This document shows positions 16,968-25,647 of a DNA stretch of 37,206 nucleotides, one piece after another; within the stretch, counting starts at the first letter, position 1; each line of letters begins with the position of its first letter. Both the position numbers and the translations under genes were made by a program. The stretch is from JBELHO01 sp042091375 (lineage in GTDB: Bacteria; Pseudomonadota; Gammaproteobacteria; Enterobacterales; Alteromonadaceae): assembly GCA_042091375.1 (NCBI GenBank), contig JBELHO010000031.1:1-37206 (forward strand). Reading direction: 5' to 3'. The notes below the pieces were generated by a model, which did not search any database, was not told the DNA's origin, and was given only the letters and a program-made list of their open reading frames with translations.

Positions 16968-17834
16968 ATGGCTATCGCGGTTAACCCTCAAGAAAAAAAA
17001 ATACTTGCCAAAGTTAGCATCCCTCCTCGTCCTCAAGCACTGCTTAAGATCACTCAAGAGGCAAAAAAAACTGAGCCCAATGTGCGCTACATTGCTGAAA
17101 CGATCGCCGCAGACGCGGCCATTGCTGCTGCGGTTTTGCAGGTGGTAAATTCAGCGGCCTTTGCCCGCATAAAAAAAATTGACTCTATTCAACAAGCGGT
17201 AATGACCTTAGGTATCAAGCGTATTTTTCCGCTTGTCAAAGCCGTCGCCTTGAAAAGTGCCTTGCCAGCCAACAAAAGTTTAGATGAATTTTGGCAAAGC
17301 TCATCTATGGTAGCATCGGCATGCACCCTGTTTTGTCAGGCCCTCAATAAACCTGAGTTAACTGATAATGCCTACATGTTAGGGTTGTTTCACAATGCTG
17401 GGATACCTATTATGCTGCAAAGCTTTGCGCAATATCAGCAACTGCTTGTGCAAGGTATGGAGAGCGGTTGGCACAATATTTCAGAACTTGAACGCCAGCA
17501 GTTTAAAACCACTCATACCACCTTAGGGGCTTTACTTGGTCAACAATGGAATCTTCCCAAAGCGATGATCGAGGTTATCTACTATTGCCACGACGTTGAA
17601 GGTATTTTTGACTCAGACGAATTGAGCCGAGTCGGTTTATATCTGTTGGCTATTTTAAAATTGGCTCGTTCTGCCGTTGATGGCGTTATTACTGAGCAAG
17701 CCAATAGCCAAGAGTGGTTGGCAGTTGAAGACGGTATTGTTGAATTTCTTGATATCGATGCCCCGCAACTCAGAGATATGCGCGATGCGGTGGTTAATCA
17801 GCTCGCTGAGGAAACGGCTGTGGTCACGTGTTGA
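16968..17834 (+). CDS. HDOD domain signalling protein
   Basis: A 288-aa cytoplasmic protein made almost entirely of an HDOD domain (about 15-215), a non-catalytic relative of HD phosphohydrolases. Typical features are IPPRPQALLKI near the start, AADAAIAAAVLQVVNSAAF, the segment SIQQAVMTLGIKRIFPLVKAVALKS and AYMLGLFHNAGIPIML. No attached EAL, GGDEF or receiver domain is present. Family members take part in signalling or regulation, but no target can be named here. ATG 16968 has only a weak GGA before it. It stands alone between msrB and the NYN gene. Confidence 0.88.
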   Translation: MAIAVNPQEKKILAKVSIPPRPQALLKITQEAKKTEPNVRYIAETIAADAAIAAAVLQVVNSAAFARIKKIDSIQQAVMTLGIKRIFPLVKAVALKSALPANKSLDEFWQSSSMVASACTLFCQALNKPELTDNAYMLGLFHNAGIPIMLQSFAQYQQLLVQGMESGWHNISELERQQFKTTHTTLGALLGQQWNLPKAMIEVIYYCHDVEGIFDSDELSRVGLYLLAILKLARSAVDGVITEQANSQEWLAVEDGIVEFLDIDAPQLRDMRDAVVNQLAEETAVVTC

Positions 17835-17860
17835 TCTATGCGCAAAGCTAGAGCCTGCTG

Positions 17861-17906
17861 TTTTAGTCTATTTTGGTATCACTTGCTCTAACGCAAAATA
17901 CTAAAA
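17861..17906. terminator. AT-rich inverted repeat between convergent genes
   Basis: Arms TTTTAG + TATTTTG (17861-17866 and 17869-17875) pair with CAAAATA + CTAAAA (17894-17906): 13 pairs with a 2-nt bulge and an 18-nt loop. It lies between the tail-to-tail HDOD and NYN genes. It is AT-rich, so it is a weak terminator candidate. Confidence 0.45.
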
Positions 17907-17909
17907 AAG

Positions 17910-18383
17910 CTATAGTAATAGCCCCTCGTCAATAGCATTAAAAATATCACAGGCGTTGATCAGCGAATTGGCAGTTAATGCTGGCACACCGTAAACTTGG
18001 GTTTTTACCTCGGCAATTTCTTTGACCTTAGTTAATAACAAGTCAAAATCACCATCGCCTGATAATAATACTATGCTATCTACTGCTGCTGCGGTTTGCA
18101 TGATATCTATGGTGATGCCGACATCCCAGTCACCTTTGGCAGAGCCATCTCGGCGCTGAATATAGGGTTTTAGCTTTACCTCAAAACCTATGTGTTTTAA
18201 GGCTTTTTGAAATTTATGTTGGGCATCATCAGTGCGCTGTATAGCATATGCATTGGCCACAACAATCGAACCTTGTGCACTGAGTTGTTGCCAAAATTTC
18301 CGATAATTAAACTGTCTACTATAGGTATCACGCGTGGTGTAGTAGATATTTTGTACGTCAACAAAAACGGCTATTTTGTTCAT
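17910..18383 (-). CDS. NYN domain (LabA/DUF88-type) PIN-like protein
   Basis: A 157-aa single-domain protein of the NYN branch of PIN-like nucleases. Acidic motifs expected to bind metal are Asp9 and Asn12 (FVDVQNIYY), KGDWDVGITIDI (83-94) and SGDGDFDLLL (108-117). The family is thought to act on RNA; the target here is unknown. I use ATG 18383 rather than an upstream in-frame codon, because GAGGA lies just before it and the first beta strand of the fold begins there. It is alone on its strand, 335 bp from divergent plsB. Confidence 0.88.
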   Translation of the reverse strand: MNKIAVFVDVQNIYYTTRDTYSRQFNYRKFWQQLSAQGSIVVANAYAIQRTDDAQHKFQKALKHIGFEVKLKPYIQRRDGSAKGDWDVGITIDIMQTAAAVDSIVLLSGDGDFDLLLTKVKEIAEVKTQVYGVPALTANSLINACDIFNAIDEGLLL

Positions 18384-18640
18384 CGTATATTCCTCTATTG
18401 CTATCACTTACAAAAAGTAAATTAAGGCGATACAGCCTGAACTTTTTACTGGTTGGCTAGTCTATAAATCGCTGTTTTGAGGGTGGTGAGTTATATTGTG
18501 TATTACAGTTATTGGCAGTTAGTCAATGGTAAAACCCCCCTATTTAATGTTAAACTTAGTAAGTTAATCAATTGAATTTTTTCATTTATATACGGAAAAG
18601 TCACCACAAAGGTAAAATTGCAGCGCTGCACTTGTCCGAG

Positions 18641-18669
18641 TTGACAACCAATGACTTACCCATTATCAC
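18641..18669 (+). promoter_or_regulatory. Possible plsB promoter
   Basis: A perfect -35 TTGACA (18641-18646) is followed after 17 bp by TATCAC (18664-18669) as -10, 49 bp before the plsB start. The rest of the 335-bp spacer (18384-18718) shows no gene. The -10 matches only four of six consensus bases. Confidence 0.45.
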
Positions 18670-18718
18670 CACAAGTTAAGCGCACTATATTAGCAATACA
18701 ATAATAAGGGAAAAAACC

Positions 18719-21190
18719 ATGCTGATCCTTGGACAATTATTTTACTTGATATTATCGCTTCCCTTAAAGCTGGTGGTGCGCAGCAAAATAGTCTCTGATC
18801 AGCAGTTTGATATTTCTGCCAAAACCACAAAAAAGCCTATTTTCTATGTGATCAAACACCAATCAGCCAGCGACTTATTAACCTTGCAAATGGCCTGTAA
18901 AAAACTTGGATTGCCAGATCCATTATCTACTATCAATATTAACGGTAAAACCTTTTCTCGTACATTAGCCTTAGAAAAAGCCAGTCAATTATTTAGTCGT
19001 CAACATTTGCCCTGGCAAAAAAATATCAGCAATAAAGCCGATCAAACCAGCGCCATTGAGCAAGGTTATGCTCTATTGGAGCAGCACCAATTGGATCCAG
19101 AGCTGGACGTACAGCTTATTCCAGTGAATTTACTCTGGGGCCGCAAACCCACTGTTGAAAAACCCAATGCGAATGTCGGCTCAGTGCTTGCCGATCAAGA
19201 ATCACCTACTTGGCTGCGCAAATTTTTTATTGTGTTATTCCTCGGACGCAACACTATGGTGCGTTTTAGTAAGGCATTATCATTTCGATTTATGGCAGAT
19301 AACAACGGCACTGAGCTGAGCAGTGCCAAAAAATTATTGCGCGTTGCCCGTTTTCATTTTCATCGCCAAACTATTGCGGCCACTGGACCGCGCTTAATGC
19401 ATCGTCAGCAAATGTTTAAAACCCTGTTTGCCACTCCAGCTATCAAGCATTTAATCGATGACGAAGCCAAAAACAAGGGTCTAACCAGGGCACAAGTGAA
19501 TAAACAGGCCTTGGCAATGATGACAGAAATCGCCGGTGATTACCGTGAATCCGTTGTCAATTTGGGCGCCCGTATTTTACATTGGTTATGGAATCGCCTG
19601 TACAGTGATATTGAGGTGAATAATGTTGAGGTGGTCAAAAACTTAGCGCAAGAAGGCCATGAAATTATCTATTTGCCTTGTCATCGCAGTCACATGGATT
19701 ACTTGCTATTAACTTATATTATTTATCAGCAGGGCCTAGTTATTCCTCGCATTGCCGCCGGTATAAATTTAAACTTTTGGCCAGCAGGGCCGATATTTCG
19801 CAAAGCAGGGGCGTTTTTTATTCGCCGTAGCTTTCGAGGCGATCGCTTGTATTCAACCATATTTCGCGAGTATTTAGCACTGTTGTTCGAGCGTGGTTAT
19901 TCAGTTAAATATTACTCTGAAGGTGGCCGCAGCCGCACAGGTAAATTACTGCCACCAAAAACCGGTATGCTAGCAATGACGATGCAAAGTCTTTTGCGCG
20001 GCGTGCATCGGCCCTTGACTGTGGTTCCTGTGTATTTAGGCTATGAGCATGTGATGGAAGTTGGAACATACCACAAAGAACTGAGTGGCAGTAAAAAACA
20101 AGGCGAGTCGATCTTAGGGGTGTTTAGAGCCATTAAAAATTTGCGTAACTATGGCAAAGGCTTCGTTAATTTTGGACAACCAATCAATATTAATCAGTTT
20201 TTGAATAAACAAGTACCCGACTGGAAAGCCGATATAGATCCCATCGCCCCGAATAAACCCAGTTGGCTGAGCCCGCAAGTCAATGTATTAGCCGAACAAG
20301 TGATGGTGGCTATCAATAAAACTGCGGCCCTCAATGGTGTGTCTTTGATCGCCCTGATCTTGCATGCCAGTAAAACCAAAGCACTTTCGCAACAAGCGCT
20401 GGAAATGCAACTAGAGTTCTTTTTGCAAATCCAACAATCGGCGCCTTACAGTACACAACTCACCATGCCGCAAACCAGTGCCAAAGTGCTGCTCAACGAA
20501 ACCATTGAACTCAACAAGGTGACGGTGAATACCGACAGTTTTGGCAAGATTATTAGTTTAAGTGAATCTGCGGCGATAGAGATGAGTTATTACCGCAATA
20601 ACATTTTGCATTGTTACCTATTACCCTCTTTGGTTTGTCGTATGTTGAGTAAAGTGAGCAAGATTACTCAACAAGTTATGCAGCAACAGATAGTGCAAAT
20701 TATCTCTTTGATCAGCAAAGACTTTTTCTTATGGCAAGACGCAGAAACCATTAATCATCAAGTATCTCAGGTACTTCAATGTCTTAGTCAACAAGGATCA
20801 GCCAAACAAAGCAAGGCCGGGTATTGGTCTATTAATCCACAACAATTTGCCTTAGAACAAATAGAATTAATGGGCGAATGTGTCGATGAAACATTACAAC
20901 GACTGATTATTATTGCCTCTTTAGTGACTAGGTTAGGGCCAATTAATAAGGCTGATTTAGAAGATAAAGTAGTTGCTATAGCCAAACGGCTATCGGTATT
21001 AAATAATATTAATGCCCCGGAATTTATTGATGTAAAAGCGCAATCAGCATTAATTAATGAAATGAAAAACCAACAATTTATTGGCCTTGATGAGCAAGGT
21101 TTGTTAGTTGCCAATAGCACCTTGGAGGGCTTAGAATCGATTCTAACTGAGTTAGTAGATATCGCAATCTTGCAAAGTATTGCTCGCTAA
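18719..21190 (+). CDS. plsB: Glycerol-3-phosphate 1-O-acyltransferase PlsB
   Basis: An 823-aa membrane-associated enzyme that acylates sn-glycerol-3-phosphate at position 1, the first step of phospholipid synthesis. Length matches E. coli PlsB (about 806 aa). The catalytic HX4D is His322 to Asp327 (HRSHMD); later acyltransferase blocks are FFIRRSFRGDRLY, YSEGGRSRTGKLLPPKTGM and VVPVYLGYEHVME. ATG 18719 is preceded by AAGGG. It is convergent with ubiA (6 bp gap), the same arrangement as E. coli ubiC-ubiA-plsB. dgkA, which follows in E. coli, is missing here. Confidence 0.97.
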   Translation: MLILGQLFYLILSLPLKLVVRSKIVSDQQFDISAKTTKKPIFYVIKHQSASDLLTLQMACKKLGLPDPLSTININGKTFSRTLALEKASQLFSRQHLPWQKNISNKADQTSAIEQGYALLEQHQLDPELDVQLIPVNLLWGRKPTVEKPNANVGSVLADQESPTWLRKFFIVLFLGRNTMVRFSKALSFRFMADNNGTELSSAKKLLRVARFHFHRQTIAATGPRLMHRQQMFKTLFATPAIKHLIDDEAKNKGLTRAQVNKQALAMMTEIAGDYRESVVNLGARILHWLWNRLYSDIEVNNVEVVKNLAQEGHEIIYLPCHRSHMDYLLLTYIIYQQGLVIPRIAAGINLNFWPAGPIFRKAGAFFIRRSFRGDRLYSTIFREYLALLFERGYSVKYYSEGGRSRTGKLLPPKTGMLAMTMQSLLRGVHRPLTVVPVYLGYEHVMEVGTYHKELSGSKKQGESILGVFRAIKNLRNYGKGFVNFGQPININQFLNKQVPDWKADIDPIAPNKPSWLSPQVNVLAEQVMVAINKTAALNGVSLIALILHASKTKALSQQALEMQLEFFLQIQQSAPYSTQLTMPQTSAKVLLNETIELNKVTVNTDSFGKIISLSESAAIEMSYYRNNILHCYLLPSLVCRMLSKVSKITQQVMQQQIVQIISLISKDFFLWQDAETINHQVSQVLQCLSQQGSAKQSKAGYWSINPQQFALEQIELMGECVDETLQRLIIIASLVTRLGPINKADLEDKVVAIAKRLSVLNNINAPEFIDVKAQSALINEMKNQQFIGLDEQGLLVANSTLEGLESILTELVDIAILQSIAR

Positions 21191-21196
21191 GCCAGT

Positions 21197-22081
21197 TTAA
21201 TTGACGGTGTAATATTCAACAAAAATACCGATAAAGATAATTAGACCTACCCAGTGGTTATTGAGAAATGCTTTAAAGCAAGCTTGTCTGTCACGATCAG
21301 CAATAAGCATTTGCTGGTAGCAAAACAGTCCAGCACTGATCACTAAACTGAGTTGAAAAGGCCAGCCCAACGCCAATAATTCGCCAACAGTAAATAATAG
21401 CGCTAAAGTCATCAGCTGTAAAAAGCCAATAATGCGCTTGTCATGATCAGCAAATATGATGGCGGTTGATTTGACTCCAATTTTTAAATCATCATCGCGG
21501 TCAACCATGGCATACATGGTATCATAGGCAATTGTCCACAATAGATTAGCACTAAACAACAACCAAGCGACCAGAGATACCTCGCCTTGGATCTCGGCAA
21601 AAGCCATGATCATCCCCCAGCTGAAGGCCGCGCCTAACACTACTTGTGGAAAATGCGTATAGCGTTTCATAAAAGGATAACTGGCGGCTAAGATCAGCGC
21701 GACAACAGCTAATTTTATAGTCAATAAGGATAGCGTTAAGACCAAAGCAATAGCGCCACCAATTAAAAATGCAAATAACTGCAAGGCTTCACTGCTAGTG
21801 ATCACCCCCGACACCAAAGGCCGCTGAGCAGTGCGTTTAACATGACCATCGACATGGCGATCAGCAAAGTCATTTATCACGCAACCTGCACTGCGCATGA
21901 TATAAACACCAAGACTAAACACCAGTAATAAATGTATGCTAGGGAAACCATCTGCAGCTATCCACAATGCCCAATAAGTTGGCCACAGCAATAAATAAAT
22001 ACCAATGGGTTTATCCATGCGGGTAATTTGTACAACCGCCTGCCATTTAGCGGTTAATGTTGTTTTTATTGGTGTATTCAT
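21197..22081 (-). CDS. ubiA: 4-hydroxybenzoate octaprenyltransferase UbiA
   Basis: A 294-aa integral membrane prenyltransferase that attaches the polyprenyl tail to 4-hydroxybenzoate in ubiquinone synthesis. The two Mg-diphosphate motifs are NDFADRHVD (about 70-78) and the later DRDDDLKIG, separated by membrane helices; eight or nine helices are visible. Its ATG shares its A with the TAA stop of ubiC (TAATG at 22079-22083), so translation is coupled to the enzyme that makes its substrate. Confidence 0.97.
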   Translation of the reverse strand: MNTPIKTTLTAKWQAVVQITRMDKPIGIYLLLWPTYWALWIAADGFPSIHLLLVFSLGVYIMRSAGCVINDFADRHVDGHVKRTAQRPLVSGVITSSEALQLFAFLIGGAIALVLTLSLLTIKLAVVALILAASYPFMKRYTHFPQVVLGAAFSWGMIMAFAEIQGEVSLVAWLLFSANLLWTIAYDTMYAMVDRDDDLKIGVKSTAIIFADHDKRIIGFLQLMTLALLFTVGELLALGWPFQLSLVISAGLFCYQQMLIADRDRQACFKAFLNNHWVGLIIFIGIFVEYYTVN

Positions 22082-22656
22082 TAACTAAAAACCTGTGCTC
22101 TATATGCAAACGCATCGGGTAAAAACACCTCAGCTACCATTAATGGTTTGTTTTCTAATACAAAAACCGAACGACGTCCCCACAAGGTGTCGCGATCAGG
22201 TAAATTGTAGTATTGCGCTAAGGTAAAAATACTCGATGATTGTGTAAAGTCGGCTACTTCAATACATTTGCGTTGTAATTTAGGGTTATTAAACAATACC
22301 TGACCTAATGATTGATTACCCAAGTGAGCCAGTTTTTGCTCCTCACCTGTCAACGACGTTAAGGGCAGTAAACTGCGCGCAAATACTTGGGGAATTTGGT
22401 CACAAAATAACAGTACTTCGCGCACTAATACTTGCTGACCGGGGAGTATGTCATCATTGGCTTCATCAGCTGAGCAGGCTTGCACTTGCTGCCCTAACAC
22501 CTGTACCCGAAACGCTTGACTATGACGCTTTAAACGCGCGGTTAATGAGCTGGGATCGAGTAACCAGTGTTGCAAATTATCATTGACAGCACCGCTATCT
22601 GCTGGCTGCCAATTGGCATGCATTTTTACCGGGAATAATGGGTGTTGATCGTTCAT
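22081..22656 (-). CDS. ubiC: Chorismate pyruvate-lyase UbiC
   Basis: A 191-aa cytoplasmic enzyme that splits chorismate into 4-hydroxybenzoate and pyruvate, the first committed step of ubiquinone synthesis. The catalytic residues of the E. coli enzyme, Arg76 and Glu155, correspond to Arg79 (VLVREVLLF) and Glu176 (AEVFLPDAF). LWGRRSVF (about 159-166) is also typical. It overlaps ubiA by one base. The ribosome site is weak. The 298-bp spacer to the divergent FliL-like gene holds its promoter, which I could not define. Confidence 0.94.
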   Translation of the reverse strand: MNDQHPLFPVKMHANWQPADSGAVNDNLQHWLLDPSSLTARLKRHSQAFRVQVLGQQVQACSADEANDDILPGQQVLVREVLLFCDQIPQVFARSLLPLTSLTGEEQKLAHLGNQSLGQVLFNNPKLQRKCIEVADFTQSSSIFTLAQYYNLPDRDTLWGRRSVFVLENKPLMVAEVFLPDAFAYRAQVFS

Positions 22657-22954
22657 CTTTTTCGTCTAACCGTGAAAACTTGCACATAGTAGCAGACTTT
22701 TAATCATTTGGTGTTGAAATAATGCCAATAGTTATTCGCGCAAAGAATATGCAAACACAGCAATCATAAATTTGTACTATACAATAAACCTAAGAAGTAA
22801 AACTAAAGATTGGTTAAAATTTTCCGATAAGTCAGTTAAACGATCAAGAGATGCAAAGTAAATTATCTCGTAATCCAGCAGAAATAAGCGTATTCTTATT
22901 TAAGGTAAATTTTTGTATGAGAAACTTTGTCGAATTAACAGGTAATTATTAACG

Positions 22955-23344
22955 ATGAAACACACATTACAATTGTTGTTACTGATCATTTGCATGACAT
23001 TAACCCCTAAAACCCTTGCCGCTGATTACGCTTATTTTGGTTTTGAGCCATCTATTATTACCAATTATGTCGCGGTAAAAAAGAAAATTGGTTACGTGCG
23101 TTTAACGGTAGAGTTAATGATCACCGATTCTTCAAACTACGAATTAGTTGAACACCATGCGCCTTTATTGCGGGATGCCATCATCACCATTATAGGCCAA
23201 CAAACTGAGGCAAAAATTAAATCAATTAATGGTCGCCACGAAATTCAAAAGTTGTGCGAGAATAAAGTGAAAAGTTTATTACAACAAGAAACCGGCAAAA
23301 CTATCATCAACAAATTGCTGTTTACCCAATGGTTAGACAACTAA
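22955..23344 (+). CDS. FliL-like periplasmic protein
   Basis: A 129-aa exported protein. Residues 1-22 form a cleavable signal peptide (ending LAA-DYA), and 23-129 resemble the C-terminal domain of FliL (YVRLTVELMI, LRDAIITIIG, LCENKVKSLL). True FliL has an uncleaved membrane anchor and lies in a flagellar operon; here there are no flagellar genes in the window. It is therefore a stand-alone paralogue of unknown role. ATG 22955 has AGG upstream. Its stop codon overlaps that of convergent glpG. Confidence 0.75.
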   Translation: MKHTLQLLLLIICMTLTPKTLAADYAYFGFEPSIITNYVAVKKKIGYVRLTVELMITDSSNYELVEHHAPLLRDAIITIIGQQTEAKIKSINGRHEIQKLCENKVKSLLQQETGKTIINKLLFTQWLDN

Positions 23345-24213
23345 TATTGCTTTTTAGATTGTTCTTTTCCGGCAAAAGTGACCCATGCGAGTAGGCAGCC
23401 ACTCACCAAACCGAGCAAGTGCGCAGTGTTAGCCACTTTAACCGGTAAAATATCGGCAAATCCAAGCAATAGCCAAAACAATAAAAATCCAACCACAGCT
23501 TTTGATAAATATAAGCCGCGCTGCGGGGCTAGCCAAGCAGCCCACCAAACGTAACCCACCACGGCGTAAACTACGCCGGATAAACCACCAAAATTAGGCC
23601 CCGACATCAGGTACTGCCCTACATTTGATACGATTGCCGAAAAAACAAATAATAAAATTAGTGCTTTAGCACCCATCACACGTTCAATACTACCTCCCAA
23701 TTGCCACCACCACATGGTATTGAAAATAATGTGTAGCCATGAAAAATGAAACAGTGCGGGCCCTATGATACGCCATGGTTGCGCACTAAACTGCTCAACA
23801 GAAAATAGGGTATAAAATTGCAGTTGTTGAAAAACCAAGTGACTCCAACCAAGTATACTGACTACAAAAATCAACCAACAGCAAGCAAAAATGGTCAGGG
23901 TAAACCAGCCCGCATGGGCGAGAAATTGAGCCTTAAAACTGCTTAATATTGAGGGTTGATTTGAGCTAACGGCACTCACTGTACCTGAGCTCCACGCCGC
24001 TTGTTGGTATTTTTGATGATTGGGGTCAGCAATGAATTGTTCGAATTCGCGCTTTGCCTGAGGGTATTTTTGAGTTTGGCAATAAACCACAAATTGCCCG
24101 TCTTGCTGCTTTATATCCGCGGCTATGTCGATACTGCGCAAATAATTGGCAAACAATAAGGCAATATTTTGTTGTGGTAATTTTACTAGGGCTTGTAATG
24201 AGGATTCAGACAT
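23341..24213 (-). CDS. glpG: Rhomboid intramembrane serine protease GlpG
   Basis: A 290-aa membrane protease. A cytoplasmic N-terminal domain (about 1-75, FVVYCQTQKYPQAKREFEQF) precedes six helices. The catalytic dyad is Ser212 (GGLSGVVYA) and His265 (ANTAHLLGL); His161 and Asn165 (HIIFNTMWW) form the oxyanion-side motif. I use ATG 24213 rather than a codon 29 residues upstream inside glpE, since GlpG-type homology begins here. It lies 34 bp after glpE, the familiar glpE-glpG pair. Its TAG stop (CTA 23341-23343) overlaps the TAA of the convergent gene. Confidence 0.94.
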   Translation of the reverse strand: MSESSLQALVKLPQQNIALLFANYLRSIDIAADIKQQDGQFVVYCQTQKYPQAKREFEQFIADPNHQKYQQAAWSSGTVSAVSSNQPSILSSFKAQFLAHAGWFTLTIFACCWLIFVVSILGWSHLVFQQLQFYTLFSVEQFSAQPWRIIGPALFHFSWLHIIFNTMWWWQLGGSIERVMGAKALILLFVFSAIVSNVGQYLMSGPNFGGLSGVVYAVVGYVWWAAWLAPQRGLYLSKAVVGFLLFWLLLGFADILPVKVANTAHLLGLVSGCLLAWVTFAGKEQSKKQY

Positions 24214-24247
24214 TAGCTTATATAGCTCAAGGTTCGAGGCTGTGCAT

Positions 24248-24580
24248 TTATGATTCAATACACTCAGGGTATTGCAGCAACCAATCGGCATAGCCACCAT
24301 CCAATGAATACACTTCAGATAAATCTTGGCTGATCAGAAACTGTGCTGCCTGTTGACTGGAAATACCGTGATAACAACACACCACCACAGGCGCGTCCAT
24401 ATCAACGTCTCGCAAAAAGTCTGCCAGCGATTCATTAGTTAAGTGTAAAGCACCGGTAATTCGTCCTTTTTGGAAGGAATCGAGATCGCGAATATCGACG
24501 ATCACATGGCTTTTACTGTCCAACACTTGGCGAAGTTGATGACTGTTTAGGTGTTGAAATTGTTGCTCTGTCGATGACAT
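24248..24580 (-). CDS. glpE: Thiosulfate sulfurtransferase GlpE (single-domain rhodanese)
   Basis: A 110-aa cytoplasmic rhodanese that moves sulfane sulfur from thiosulfate to a thiol acceptor. The active-site loop is CYHGISS with Cys69; DIRDLDSFQKGRITGALHL (29-47) is the conserved substrate-side motif. GAGGG precedes ATG 24580. It lies 39 bp after tdh and before glpG, so all four genes kbl-tdh-glpE-glpG could share a transcript. The usual neighbours glpD and glpR are not here. Confidence 0.94.
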   Translation of the reverse strand: MSSTEQQFQHLNSHQLRQVLDSKSHVIVDIRDLDSFQKGRITGALHLTNESLADFLRDVDMDAPVVVCCYHGISSQQAAQFLISQDLSEVYSLDGGYADWLLQYPECIES

Positions 24581-24595
24581 ATTAAGCCCTCATTA

Positions 24596-24625
24596 CTATT
24601 GCTATTGCTATTGTCGTTGCTATTG
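24596..24625. repeat. Hexanucleotide repeat CTATTG x5 across the tdh stop codon
   Basis: Five consecutive hexamers: CTATTG three times, TCGTTG, then CTATTG. Read on the minus strand they are CAATAG units, and the first holds the tdh stop TAG (24620-24622). The array fills most of the tdh-glpE spacer, so changes in copy number would alter that spacing but not either protein. Confidence 0.8.
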
Positions 24626-25645
24626 CCAATCCAAAATCACTTTACCAGACTGACCTGAACGCATCGCATCAAACCCCTGTTGAAAGTCATCAATGGCAAA
24701 GTGATGAGTGATGATCGGCGACAAATCTAAACCTGATTGTATCAGGCTAGCCATTTTATACCATGTTTCAAACATTTCGCGACCATAAATACCTTTAATC
24801 GTCAGCCCTTTGAAAATGATCTGGCTCCAATCTATCGCCATGTCTTCGCCGGGAATGCCAAGCATGGCAATTTTTCCACCATTATTCATATTGGCGACCA
24901 TGTCCTTGAATGCCATTGGTACGCCTGACATTTCCATGCCCACATCAAATCCCTCAGTCATACCCAGCTCATCCATAACTTCACCCAACGACTGTTCACT
25001 GACATTAACTGCCCGTGTAGCGCCCATTTTGGTTGCTAAATCAAGCCGATATTCATTGACATCGGTGATCACTACATGACGAGCACCAACGTGTTTAGCC
25101 ACTGCCGCAGCCATAATACCTATTGGCCCAGCACCAGTAATAAGCACATCTTCACCGACTAGATCAAAAGACAAGGCGGTGTGTACCGCATTGCCAAATG
25201 GGTCAAAAATAGCCGCTAAATCATCTGAAATTTCATCGGGTAATTTAAAGGCATTAAAAGCTGGAATCACTAAATACTCGGCAAACGAGCCCGGTCGGTC
25301 AACACCAACACCAACAGTATTGCGACACAAGTGAGTTCTGCCACCGCGACAATTGCGGCAATGTCCGCAGGTGATATGCCCCTCACCCGACACTCTGTCG
25401 CCTACCGCAAAACCTTTCACTTCGACACCAAAATCAACCACTTCACCAGCATATTCATGTCCGACGACCATAGGCACAGGAATGGTTTTTTTAGCCCAAT
25501 CATCCCAGTTGTAAATATGAATATCAGTACCACAAATGGCGGTTTTTTTGATTTTGATCAATAAGTCATTATGCCCCATCTTAGGTTTAGCTGATTGGGT
25601 TAACCAAATACCTTGTTTACTGTGTAATTTAGCTAGTGATTTCAT
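24620..25645 (-). CDS. tdh: L-threonine 3-dehydrogenase
   Basis: A 341-aa zinc- and NAD-dependent enzyme that oxidises threonine to 2-amino-3-ketobutyrate. Catalytic zinc ligands are Cys38 (CGTDIHIYNWD) and His63-Glu64 (GHEYAGEV); the structural zinc cysteines are Cys93, Cys96, Cys99 and Cys107. The NAD Rossmann motif GAGPIG is at 171-176. I place the start at ATG 25645, two bases after the kbl stop, rather than at TTG 25651 inside kbl; this matches the E. coli N-terminus. It is translated with kbl, which uses its product. Confidence 0.97.
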   Translation of the reverse strand: MKSLAKLHSKQGIWLTQSAKPKMGHNDLLIKIKKTAICGTDIHIYNWDDWAKKTIPVPMVVGHEYAGEVVDFGVEVKGFAVGDRVSGEGHITCGHCRNCRGGRTHLCRNTVGVGVDRPGSFAEYLVIPAFNAFKLPDEISDDLAAIFDPFGNAVHTALSFDLVGEDVLITGAGPIGIMAAAVAKHVGARHVVITDVNEYRLDLATKMGATRAVNVSEQSLGEVMDELGMTEGFDVGMEMSGVPMAFKDMVANMNNGGKIAMLGIPGEDMAIDWSQIIFKGLTIKGIYGREMFETWYKMASLIQSGLDLSPIITHHFAIDDFQQGFDAMRSGQSGKVILDWQ

Positions 25646-25647
25646 GG

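Noticed and set aside
16957..17148. 63-codon plus-strand frame overlapping the HDOD start
   Set aside because: It is a shifted reading of the HDOD gene with Lys/Leu-rich sequence and no domain; HDOD coding in the other frame is clear.
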